From Lucifuga dentata (Eukaryota > Chordata > Actinopteri > Ophidiiformes > Bythitidae), in NCBI GenBank assembly GCA_014773175.1, contig VXCM01002118.1, positions 101,552 through 165,551 on the forward strand: DNA of 64,000 nt. Direction: 5' to 3'. How positions within the stretch are numbered: the stretch's first letter is position 1; each line of letters starts with the position of its first letter. A program made the translations under genes and the position numbers. The notes under the pieces are model-generated. The model was not told the DNA's origin and made no database searches. It saw only the letters and a list, made by a program, of their open reading frames with translations. Shown piece by piece: positions 53,231 through 64,000 of the stretch.

Positions 53231-56200
53231 CGAACATAAGTTCTTGGACATTAGTTGGACGTTTTAAATAAAAAAAAACGCAAGTATGGAGAGGCGATTT
53301 ATCTGACTCATTGTGACTACATGGACACACATTCTCTCTCTCTCTCTCTCTCACACACACACTTCAACTGAACCCCACTATCCATCCTGCTCTTTTCTTC
53401 ACCATGCACACATCAGTACAAGTCTGGACAGTCAGCCTCAGCACAGAGATGCGCAGTTGACGAATCCCTCCGCCGACACACTTGCAAGTAGTCCCTAATT
53501 TATGGGGATTTTTTTTTTTTTGATAGAACGCAGATTACGAGTCTAATAACAGCTATCTGTACGCATAAATCAAAAACGATTTGATATATAATAGAGATTA
53601 ACTATGATCAGCAATTATTGTGTGAATTTATAGGAGAGCAATTTACATAAACCTAACTGTTTTACCACAGCTTTTTAATAGACGTACTAGTCAAACGATT
53701 TCTAACCTGTCAAACCACACGTCTTTATAGATGGATCTCACTTATTTAATTACAAATCAACAACAAACTTCATAATTCCACAGGACTACTTTTTGCCAAT
53801 CCAAACGAACTCGAGTTGGGAGAGGCGAAAGCATCAAGGCGGATGTCCACCTCACTTTTCTCGGGGTGTTGTCCGTCTCCCCGGCACACACTCACGGCTG
53901 CTTCCATCTATCCATGCACTTCAGTTCATTGTACTGGCAATGGTCCTCAATTAGGCACAAATTAAGACCTTTGAGATGCAATAACCATATTTTAACACTT
54001 CGGAGAGAACTATATATCACGGATTTAAGCACAAATAAGTTTTGAGTGCGGGAAAGTGGAGGGAAACGACACACAGGTACAGTACGACTATTATCTCGAC
54101 TTACAACTACCAACGTTACTAATGTAACGAGAGGATACTAGCCGCAAGCTAACTAGCTAACGTTAGCATCTGGAAGGTTTGATTCCAGATTGCACTTTGG
54201 TAGTGGGGAAATGTCTAGTTTCAGTTATTCGCCAGCCAGTTCAGTCGTGTAAAGTGCTACTGCTCGCTAAACGTGCTGAAACATACCGACAACTTGATTT
54301 ATAATAATCTAGAGCGAGTTTAACTCCATGCCCACAGACAGTTGCGTTCGTAGTAACAGCTGCGTAAGCGTGGGGAAAACAAAAGGACTTCAAAGTCTAA
54401 CACACACACAGATGACTGCATAGAAAAGCTGTGAAAATATTGATTTAGCGGAAACCGATCTTATTTTTTGTAACGTATCATGTGCTGTTGTAACGTTATG
54501 TCAAGGTATGACACATTAATTAATTGTTCCAGCAATAATGCAGTGATGCCAGAGTGTAGAATACTTTCATGGCACCATGAAACACTGGAAGCTCACTATT
54601 AGTCACTATAGAGTACTGTTAATGTTTGTCACGCATGTATGAGTCAAGAATGATGCATTAATAAATGATGATGATGACGTAGGTTGCCTATTTAGAGATA
54701 TCATTATACTTGCATTTTCCCTTAAATAAAACAATGACTAGCAGCACCTTGTAGTTTTAGTAGCATAATGTCTGATGCAAAAAGTTGTAAAATATTTATT
54801 TTGGTTAAAAATTGCGGAAATAATTATAAAGTACAAATTGGGTGGTTTGTGTCAGTTAAAATTCATCAGTCCGATTAGCAGTTGTAACTTTTTTTTTGTA
54901 ATTTATAAGTGGAGTTGGTTTATCATGCAGCGTTCGAGGCTAGCATCGCGGCGTCCGAGGCTACCACTAGCCCCAAAACTCTCCCTGGAAGTGAGTCTAG
55001 TGGGATTAGACAGTTTATTTTTGATTTTGAGCCGCAAATTCGTCAAAGGACCAAGCTGTAATAAACCACTTCGGACTGAGATGCATTTAAGTTGGGAAGA
55101 AGTGAGTTTAAAATGAAGTTGGAGAGACAGCTGTTGTAGTTTTTGGGGCCACCAGCGGGCAAATAGAGACAAAGACCCCAGAGAGAATCGGAGATTTTTA
55201 TTGTAATCAGAGGCTTCGTAGACAATAAAAGTGATTTTAACTGTTCGGACCCTTTCCAGAATCAGAATTAGTCATTTTAACCTGAGGAAAGTCAGACGTC
55301 GATTGATTTTTAATATACCCGTCCGTCACAATGGTATCCACACAGGAACAACAAAATTCCGAGTTCACGTGAACGCATCACTGCTTTGTTCTGGTCACAG
55401 TTCAAGTTAGGCAACTGGCTATCTGATGGCGTGAAAGAAAAAAAAAAAAGAACAAGTTTAACGCCAGCATTTCCGGAATTCCTTTACCAAAATTTAAACT
55501 AAAAGGTATGAAAGTGTTTGTTTGTGGGCTTGTTCTTTGTAACAGCACTGTGTTGATGTAATGTGGAGTTTTGATGCGTTGATTTCTACGGTTTAACTAC
55601 CTCCAGTATAGGGTTGTGTCCTGAGCTGACCGTCTAGTCTTTGTGCTGCTGAGACACACACATACCCACTCTCTCTCACACACACACACACAGATAGAGG
55701 GATAAAACGAGGATTGGCCACACAATAACGCAGCAGGGCTGTGGATGACACTTATAATGAGAGCTCCCCTTGTGCATGAGGGCTCTCATGTTTTTCAGGA
55801 TGCTACAGTGTGTACATTATTAAGTATTTGTTTACTTGTGTGTGTGTGTGCTTGACAGATTCCCTGGATTTTAGGGCTGGTCTTAAGACAGGAGCATGTT
55901 TATAATGAGCTTGAGTTAATCATTTGGGGTTTTGTGATGAAGAGCTTGAAAAAAGTGCAGAATGTGTGTTTTAAAGTAGCAGCTATAGCAGCAAACAGAG
56001 CATGTCGTGGTATCTTCATCAGCCGACGTCCTGCTGGATACATCATAAGTTATAAGTCATGTTGAGAGCTGTGGAGTGATAATTAAGGTCAGAAAGATAC
56101 TGGCAGTTAATGAATAGGAATTAGAATTGAGTCAGAAAACCAGAGATTGGAGGTAAACCACTCAAGGGAAAACAATAGAAGCACTTCCAAAGTATAAGAC

Positions 56201-56874
56201 AAGGCTTAAAGGCCCATACCGTTCCATTTTGCATGTTTGAGCCTAATATATTCAATTTTCATACATGTAAGGTTACTGGCAATCATTTCCCAAAGCATAC
56301 TACTGGAACAGTGAATTAAAAATGTTTTTTCCTACCTTCCAGACTGCCATTGATTTCAGTGGCGGTCTGCTATTATTCTGATACGCTATTAAAATCAACT
56401 TGTTGATACTTGAAACGTTCTTGCTATAGATAATCCATCATCATTAACAAGATGTGTATTCAGGTTTTTATTTTCAGAGTTACATAATTTTAATGTTTAA
56501 GTGCAATAAAAAGCACAGACTGAATATATGTGTCCATCGGGGAATATAGTCCCAAAAGATGACCTGCATAACTATTGTCAGGTGAAACATCGATTTTTAA
56601 GGTGGGTGTATCGCTTGAATATTTGACTTTGAAAGATTAAGAGATCTTGCAAAATATCCGGAAAGGTAAACAATTGTCAGGAACGTAATGTGTGTATGAA
56701 AACTGAATATATGAGGCTCAAACATGAAAGATCCTTTAAGTTAAAAATGCAGCGTCTGACTCCTGGATGGATTTCTGGAAGATTCTCTCACAGTCGAGAC
56801 AGATAAAATGCAGCTGATAGGTAATGAATCACCTTTCAGCATCTGTAGTGGTTGTGTGTGTGTGTTTGCTCCAG
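53106..56874. other. rcor2: Upstream region of rcor2
   Basis: The rcor2 start codon sits two bases after an acceptor (GCTCCAG, ending 56874), so at least one untranslated exon and the promoter must lie in this interval. I could not place them. A (CA) run lies near 53197-53225 and a MITE family 1 copy at 56206-56739. Confidence 0.5.
56206..56739. mobile_element. MITE family 1, copy D
   Basis: Begins TTAAAGGCCCATACCGTTCC and ends with an inverted GGCTCAAACATG ... GATCCTTTAA. The interior carries the family's GCCATTGATTTCAG, AATCAACTTGTTGATAC and GGGTGTATCGCTTGAATATT segments. It lies just upstream of the first coding exon of rcor2. Confidence 0.8.
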
Positions 56875-56876
56875 CC

Positions 56877-59800
56877 ATGCCCTCAGTGATGGAGCGCTCG
56901 GGGGCCGGGGTCCTGTCCAGAAGCAGAGCCAAGACCGTAACCAACGGCAACAGCCAACCACACTCTGAGGAGGAGAGCAGCGACGAAGAGCACACCCATG
57001 GTAGAGACGCACTAAACTGAAGGATAATAAACAGACTTGAACAGAGTTAAATTCTCTCCTTTACCTTTGACTTTAACACACAAATACTCATATCTTGGTT
57101 TTCTGTTGACACACACACACACACACATTTCCATAAAAGAGCCACATCATGTCAGCTGCTCTGGTTTGCATTCATTGCATCGCTGCTCCTTCCTGAGTCC
57201 CTACACGCCGCTCTCCTCTGCTGTCCCCTCCTTCTCTCTCGTCCACCCACTTCCTTCACTCTTCTGTCCTCGTCTTCCTCTGCCCACATATATCCTCCCA
57301 TCCTCCATTCTCCACTTCACCTCCTGCCTCGTAGTCTTCCTCTATTCCCTCATTTTGTAACCATTGTTCCACCAGACAAATGGGCCACGAGCATGTCACC
57401 CAACAAATGCAACGGCATCCCTTTCCAGGCATTCTCCATCTTCTCCCAACCAGCTTCCTTATTTCCCTCCTTCTCTTTCCTTCCAAATTTCTACTCATCT
57501 TCCTCCTCCCTTCCTGCCATTTGTCCCCAAGGAAGGCGTAATCTCTCTCTTCCTCCTCCTGCTCTGCTTCCCTGTTTCACCTGTAGTATTTCTCACTTCT
57601 TACTTTCCACCATCTCCTCTCTCCCCCTTGGCTTTACAACACCACTAATTACTTAATGTGTGCCATCCACTCTTGTTCTTTTTTTTCTTTCTTCCTGTTG
57701 ATCTCTCTTTCTCTCCATCTGTGTCTGCATATCTCTCACCGCCTCACCATAACCGTCTCCTTTTGTCTCTTCATTCTGTCATATTTGTCCAGTTGTGCCA
57801 CTTTTTGGGAAATTTGTGGCACTGCTGTTTGTCTTCTCCCTGCTTGTACCTTTGACATTTCTCTTTCTGTCTCTTTCTCTCTCTCTGTCTGTCCATCTGA
57901 GGACACAGTAATTTATGTTTGTCTTCCATCTCTCCGCAGACAGCATGATCAGAGTCGGAGGAGACTACCAGGCCCAGATCCCTGAGTTCAAACCAGGTGA
58001 GTCGGGATATATAAGCATGAGAAGGGGAGGAATAAAGGAAGATCAATAGGAAGTGATGGAGGGAGGGATGAATCAAGGCTGAGAGGGAGACATAAGGGTG
58101 AGAAGGCAGACAGAGGAGGTTAAACGGAGGGAGGAGAGATTGAATAAAACACAAAGCAAATATTTAAATCAATAAATAAGAAATTTGTTATTCTGCTCAT
58201 TAGTAGTATGCCCTGCGTAGATAATGATAAATCAGACCAAATTTTAGTCTCCAGGGTGAAAGATGAAAAAGTTGTCCCAGAACAATCAGAAGCTCTAATG
58301 AAGGAGCGGCGCAGCAAACCAGCCTTTTTTTTTTTTTTTTTTTNTTTTTTTTTTTTTTTTTTAAGCATCCGAGTCCTGTTATTGCACAGGTGTTGAATTC
58401 CCAGTAGCATCGGCTGCCTGACACGCCGCCGTCTCCTCATTTTTCTTCCTAATGAAGAGGGGAGCTAAAGACGGGAGTCTAGACAGGAGAAGCAGAAGCC
58501 AGGAAACGTGCCGAGCAGCTGAGAGAGGCGGCGATAGGCTCTCAGAGAGACTTTGAGAATTAAGCGAGAAACGAAAAGTGAAAAGGTGGAGGGCGGAGAC
58601 GATGTGGCTGAGTAAGAATCAGTCAGAGTGTGTGTTTGTTTGTTCTGGTCATCAGACAGTCCAGCGTGTTACAACGAGAAGGACCAGAGGAGCATGCTGG
58701 TCTGGTGTCCCAACACTCAGATCTCTGATGCAATGTGTAAGAAACACCCACACACACACACTCCTCTAACACACTTTCCATTTACCATTACCATTTACCA
58801 GCCCGACCTTTAATATAATGGAGAATAGCAATTAAAGTTTTCACTCTTTCTGTCTCTTCCTGTCCAAGTTTTCTCTCCATCTCTCATTTTGTCTTTTGTC
58901 TCCTCCTTCATTCTGCTGCCACTGTTTTCTTTTCCCAATCTTTCTGCGACTGTTTTCATTCAATTTCTTGCTTTTCGTTCCGCCTTTCCTCTCATTCATC
59001 TGCTGTACCTGTTCTCCTCCCTTCGGTCTCCATCAAACTCCTCTACCTCGCATTCTGTTCATCTCTCTCTCTCTTATTGATCGCCCTTTCTCTATTTTAA
59101 CTTCATTTTTCTTTTCTTGTCCCAGTGGATCAGTACATCCTGATGGCTAAAGAGAAGCACGGATACAACATGGAGCAGGTATAGTCGACTGCAAATTAAA
59201 GGACCATACCAGTCATTTTGTCATACCAGTCACGTCTGAGCCTAATATATTCAATTTTCACATATTAGGTTACTGACAATCATTTCCCAAAGAATAAAAC
59301 TGTTTCAGCTTTCATGATGTTTTGCAAAATCTCTTAATCTTTCAAAATCAAACATTCAAGCGATACACCCACCTTAAAAATCAATATTACACCTGCTAAT
59401 AGTTACGCAGCCTTATGAAGTCACGGTCGTTAAAATTTTTCAATAAACGCAGGTCTTCTTTTGGGACTATATTCCCGGTGGAGGCATATTCACTCCACAC
59501 TTTTTATTGCACTTAAATGCTAAAACTACGAAACTTAAAAAAACTTGAATACATGTCTTGTTGGCGATGATGGATTATCTATCCCAAGAACGTTTCAAGT
59601 ATCAACAAGTTGATTTTAATAGCTTACCAGAATGAACTGAAACCAAAGGCAGTCTAGAAGGTAGGAAAAACACTTTTAATTCACCATTCCATAGCATGCT
59701 TTGGGAAATGATTGTCAGTAACGTTACGTGTATGAAAATTGAATATATTAGGTTCAAACATGCAAAATGGATGGCATGGTCCTTTAATTTCATAACCTTT

Positions 59801-60316
59801 TGGTTTTTACTCATCCAATAAATGCTTTAAAAAAAAAAAAAAAAAAAAAGCCAAGACTGAATGCTAAAAAAATCAAATTTTAAAAGCAAATTACAAATCA
59901 CCACATCTTTCCATCTTTTCCTTGTACATCAGCCATATCTGCCTGGTTTTCTCCCGTTTCCCATTTGCTTTTGTCCGTGTTTGTAACGGCTCCTCTCGCT
60001 CTCTCAGGCTCTGGGCATGTTGCTGTGGCACAAACACGACGTGGAGCGCTCGCTGGCCGACCTGGCCAACTTCACTCCCTTTCCCGACGAGTGGACGGTG
60101 GAGGACAAAGTGCTGTTTGAGCAGGCCTTCAGCTTCCACGGCAAGAGCTTCCATCGCATCCAGCAGATGGTGCGAGGCTTGAGAAGCACACACCTACGCA
60201 AAACCCACACACACACACCCACACACAGAATACTCAGCACAGACGTAAACAGAAATGCTGTGATAAAAGACACCCACGGCGTATTCATTGCACTTGATTT
60301 ATTGACCTGCTGGACT

Positions 60317-60348
<32 letters not shown>

Positions 60349-61604
60349 GCTTCCAGACAAGCTGATCTCCAGCCTTGTGAAGTACTACTACAGCTGGAAG
60401 AAGACCAGGACCAGAACCTCAGTCATGGACCGGCAGGCCAGGAAGCTGATCAGCAAGCGGGAGAAAGATGACAGGTTTGAGACGCAGTCAAGCTTTAACG
60501 GCCCTCTAGGGTTTTGGGTGTGAAGGGAGGAAGGGGTGAGCAGGCAACGATGGACAGAGGAAGGAACAACGGAGCAAAGATGAGGAGTGATACAACTGAG
60601 GGGAAAATGTAGTCCATGATATCATTCCTGACAATATACTGATAAATGTCTTTGGGAGTTTGTGTGGGATCCATCATGTCTTTGTCTCTTCCTCACAGTA
60701 ATGATGAGGTAGAGGAGGGAGACCCCGGCAGCGACAGCGACTTTGAGATTGACACCAAGAAGGAGGTGCGTGATAAATATAATTAAAGGACCATACCACC
60801 CATTTTGCATGTTTGAGCCTAATATATTTGACTTTCATACACGTTATGTTACTGACAATCATTTCCCAAAGCATACTACTGGAACGGTGATTTAAAAATG
60901 TTTTTCCTACCCNGTTACTGACAATCATTTCCCAAAGCATACTACTGGAACGGTGATTTAAAAATGTTTTTCCTACCCTTCCAGACCGCCATTGGTGTCA
61001 CTTCATTCTGGTATGCTATTAAAATCAACTTGTTGATACTTGAAATGTTCTTGGGATAGGTAATNGTTTTTTTTTTTTTTTTAGAAGTTTTGTAATTTTA
61101 GCATTTAAGTGCAATAAAAAGTGCAGAGTGAATGTATGTCTCCAGCAAGAAATATAATCCCAAAAGAAGACCTGCGTTTGTCGAAAAATTTAAATGACCA
61201 TGACTTCATAATTTTGCGTAACTTTTAACAGGTGAAACATTGATTTTTAAGGTGGGTGTATCGCTTGAATATTTGATTTTGAAAGATTAAGAGATTTTGC
61301 AAAATATCAGGAAAGCTGAAATACGGTTTTATCCTTTGGGAAATGATTGTCAGTAATGTAACATGTATGAAAATGGAATTTATTAGGCTCAAACATGCAA
61401 AATGGATGGTATGGCCCTTTAATTTGAAATGGCTGTTTGAGTCCAAGTGTGCGTGCGTGTGTCTTTGCATCTCAATTATACTTGCTCTGCTGGATTGAAC
61501 ATGTCTGCAGTAATTATTGGTCTGTCTGTGCTGCAGATCTGCAAACGACTAAATCCATGTTTCTGTTGGGGATGATGAAGTGACTATTCCTCAGATATCG
61601 TGGA

Positions 61605-61643
<39 letters not shown>

Positions 61644-64000
61644 CGCGTGCGTGCATGCTTGCACAACGCTAATTTTTGTTTTTCTAATAGGAATTTCCTT
61701 GCCCAAGGAGAACAGCTGAGCAAAATCAATGCCTTCTGTTTCCTTCTATGCCAGCTTCATTTGTTAGATAGAAATGAAGTAACATGTTCCTGAATGGCTG
61801 TTCCATGTACAAATGATCATTCCAAAGCCGATTTCTAACATTTCTGTTCCGGCTCCGCCCACGCAGGCAGTGAAGCAGAACCCCAGCAGCAGCAGCAGCA
61901 GCACCGACAAAGTGGCTCCCGGTCGCTCGGGGCCGATAAAGAAGGAGAATATTGGCGCTCAGTACCGGCACCATCCTCTGCGAGCGCGCCGCAGACCCCC
62001 CAAAGGCATGCACCTGCACCAGGGTGACATCACGGCCCTGTCAGCCTCCCACGACTCAGGCGTGCTGTCGGTACGACAACTGGACGCCCAGCTGGTGTCA
62101 CTGAAGAGACAGGTACGAACGTGACTAAAAAAGCAAGCATCACTGTGTAAATGCTCAAACTGCTGCACATCAGCAGCTGGAGAAACAAACTGTTACAGGA
62201 CTCAAACAGTCCTCATCTGATTGGAAACGAAGGAATTTTTCACCAGAGACGTCCAGAAAAATAGACTTCTTTCTCTCTTCCCTTTGACTTTCGCTCTTCA
62301 GGTCCAGACGATTAAACAGAACAACAGCAGCATGAAGCAGAGCCTAAGCGAGGGTGTTGATACTTTCAGACCTACGGAGGTACAGATTTTCTCCTCTTCC
62401 AGTCCTGCCATTCCTCAGTCCCTCCTTCTTGTCTGTCTTTCTACATTTTCACTCCACTTTTCACCTGTTCCCTCTGATGTTTCTTACTATATTCTTTCTT
62501 CTTTGATTTACTCAATCTCCACCCTTTAGCCTCTCAGATTAGTCTGTACTTTGATATCTCGCTGCCATTTCTCCTTCCCTTCCCTTCTCTCTTACCACAC
62601 CTTCCTCACACTCTGATCTCACCTCTCTCTCTCTCTCTCTCTCTTTCTCCTAGCCTCCTCCTAAGATGAACTCTCGTTGGACCACAGAGGAGCAGCTCCT
62701 GGCTGTGCAGGGTGAGTAAAGGCCACAGCATCATCGTCTTCCTCCCCTCCTAACGAGTCATCTGACGCCCACCACTCTCCTCCTCCTCACAGCCAGAAGC
62801 CGCATTCACTCCTGCTTTCGCATCTCGCATCATCACCACAAAAGCCATGTTTGACAAGTGCTGAATGTTTCACGTCGTGCTGTTGCATGACTATATTGAA
62901 ATGGATAGTTTACGTCAGATGACAAGTCGCTCGTCTTTTTTTTTTTTTTTNTTTTTTTTTTTTTTAAAGCGAGTTTTCATTCCTCCCACTCGGCTCCTGC
63001 AGCTCTAGTGTTAAACATGACGTAAGTAATTCCACGTGTGTCTTCCCGGTGCTGTACCTATTATAAAGCGAGGCAGACTGGAATGAAAAGGAATAGGAAT
63101 GACAGGAAAATGTTAAATAAAGGTTTCCTCTCTGGGCGTTTCCACACTGTGCCTTAGAGCAAGGCATTCAACTGCAGAACTAAACCTTTAGTCCCTCAAC
63201 CAAAGTGAAAGCGCCGCACGTTTCTAAGTGACACAGTAGTGTGCAGCAGTTTGTGCAAGAAAAGAGCAAGTGCACTCATCAGGCCGACCCTGAATAAAGG
63301 TCACCAGCATCAGCAACTCCATTTACTCTGATACACACACACATACACACACAGAAAACAGAGCGGGTTAGTGTTGTGACTGATGCGTGGTTACAAATAC
63401 TTATTCATCTTTTTTTCTATTCTTGTCTTCTCTTTTTTCCAGCTATCCGTCGCTACGGTAAAGACTTTACAGCCATCGCAGAGGTGATAGGGACCAAGAC
63501 ACCTGCTCAGGTAAGCTTCCTCTTCCTCTATCAACCATTTTCCCTTCATTTCTTTCCTGTCCGTCGCTCTCCTCCTCTGCGCTCTGCTCATTTTGACCTC
63601 TCCGTCCTCCTGCTCTCCAGGTGAGTTCGTTCTTTGTGAGCTACCGGCGCAGGTTCAACCTGGACGAGGTGCTGAGGGAGTGGGCGGCTGAGCAGGTGGC
63701 CACCAGCCGTGACCAGAGGAGCGCGGAGGAGCTGGGAGCAGCGACAGACGGCGGCGCCAAGGAGGATGAGGTGAGGCTGAGAGGAGGCTAACTCTTCCTC
63801 TCCTCTGCTTTGCTATTTTTCCTCTCGTCCTCATACATCTCCCCCCTTCTTCCTCGTCCTCTGTTATTTCCTTCCGTCTTCCTCCTCCTCCTCCTCCTCC
63901 TTCTGCTTTCACCCCGTCCTCTTTCATCACATCTGCCTCTTTGCTCCTCAGGTCAAAATGGAGGACTCCCCCTCGGATGCCGGCAGCGGCTCCTCCCCCC
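56877..64000 (+). CDS. rcor2: REST corepressor 2 (3' end beyond window)
   Basis: Thirteen coding exons are visible: 56877-57000, 57940-57996, 58656-58736, 59126-59178, 60008-60169, 60350-60474, 60699-60765, 61867-62112, 62302-62379, 62654-62711, 63443-63510, 63621-63770 and 63952 onward. They give at least 439 residues in one frame. RCOR proteins scaffold LSD1 and HDAC1/2 on nucleosomes. In order there are an N-terminal [11 protein letters not shown] with SRSRAKTV, an ELM2 domain (about 42-130, [18 protein letters not shown] ... [19 protein letters not shown]), SANT1 (about 131-182, [15 protein letters not shown] ... YYYSWKK), an acidic linker, a [19 protein letters not shown]1-binding region, a coiled coil ([18 protein letters not shown]), and SANT2 (about 338-388, [20 protein letters not shown]). 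RRYGKDF, AIAEVIG and [11 protein letters not shown] favour RCOR2 over RCOR1/3. The Pro-rich tail is outside the window. Confidence 0.96.
57001..57939 (+). other. rcor2: rcor2 intron 1
   Basis: Pyrimidine-rich on the plus strand over most of its length (57200-57930). Open frames in it are low complexity. No other feature. Confidence 0.8.
57997..58655 (+). other. rcor2: rcor2 intron 2
   Basis: Contains a poly-T run with an N at 58344 and nothing else identifiable. Confidence 0.8.
59196..59787. mobile_element. MITE family 1, copy E (rcor2 intron 4)
   Basis: Begins TTAAAGGACCATACCAGTC and ends GATGGCATGGTCCTTTAA. The internal segments appear in the opposite order and strand to copies D and F (for example AATATTCAAG-type sequence first), so the interior is inverted relative to them. 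Confidence 0.85.
60783..61422. mobile_element. MITE family 1, copy F (rcor2 intron 7)
   Basis: The most complete copy: TTAAAGGACCATACCACCC at the left and GATGGTATGGCCCTTTAA at the right, about 640 bp as assembled. It contains a false 65-bp duplication around the N at 60913 and an N at 61065 inside a T run. No open frame longer than chance. Confidence 0.9.
61423..61866 (+). other. rcor2: rcor2 intron 7, remainder
   Basis: Between the MITE and exon 8, containing a TG microsatellite at about 61608-61642. No further feature. Confidence 0.8.
62712..63442 (+). other. rcor2: rcor2 intron 10
   Basis: About 730 bases of non-coding sequence with a poly-T run interrupted by an N at 62951. Nothing else recognised. 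Confidence 0.8.

Overview
The window is vertebrate nuclear DNA, almost certainly from a teleost. It has split genes with GT-AG introns, dense CA/GT, CT and tetranucleotide microsatellites, short TTAA-flanked fold-back transposons in introns and spacers, and low coding density. The recognisable genes (ppp2r5b, batf2, arl2, snhg1, b3gat3, naa40, rcor2) all have human counterparts that I recall lying on chromosome 11q12-q13, so this is a conserved syntenic block, partly rearranged.

Layout from left to right. 1-3.9 kb: first coding exon of ppp2r5b (minus) with its 5' UTR; the rest of the gene lies beyond the left edge. 9.9-14.4 kb: batf2-like bZIP gene (minus, 3 coding exons). 16.8-19.0 kb: arl2 (plus, 5 exons, complete, 184 aa). 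19.7-23.7 kb: a non-coding snoRNA host gene (minus) equivalent to SNHG1, with SNORD25, 26, 27, 29, 30, 22 and 31 in the mammalian order. SNORD26, 27 and 31 are each duplicated, and there are two unassigned box C/D candidates. 26.4-30.3 kb: a gene for an unrecognised 278-residue charged protein (minus), whose frame is broken only by an assembly artefact. 34.8-37.96 kb: b3gat3 (minus, 7 coding exons, complete). 41.7-47.0 kb: naa40 (minus, 8 coding exons, complete). 47.83-47.91 kb: tRNA-Leu(AAG), minus. 49.6-53.1 kb: microsatellites and long purine-rich tracts. 56.9 kb to the right edge: rcor2 (plus, 13 coding exons seen, 3' end cut off by the window).

The genes do not form a pathway. Their products act in phosphatase targeting (ppp2r5b), AP-1/IRF-type transcription (batf2), tubulin-cofactor/ARL2 GTPase signalling (arl2), rRNA 2'-O-methylation (snhg1 snoRNAs), glycosaminoglycan linker synthesis (b3gat3), histone N-terminal acetylation (naa40) and LSD1/HDAC corepression (rcor2).

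The sequence is a draft assembly. Six single-N positions are flanked by perfect 61-66 bp direct duplications, and ten more single Ns lie in or beside homopolymer runs; both look like contig-join artefacts. I found no convincing new biological system. The most interesting locus is the expanded snoRNA host gene and its unassigned box C/D candidates.
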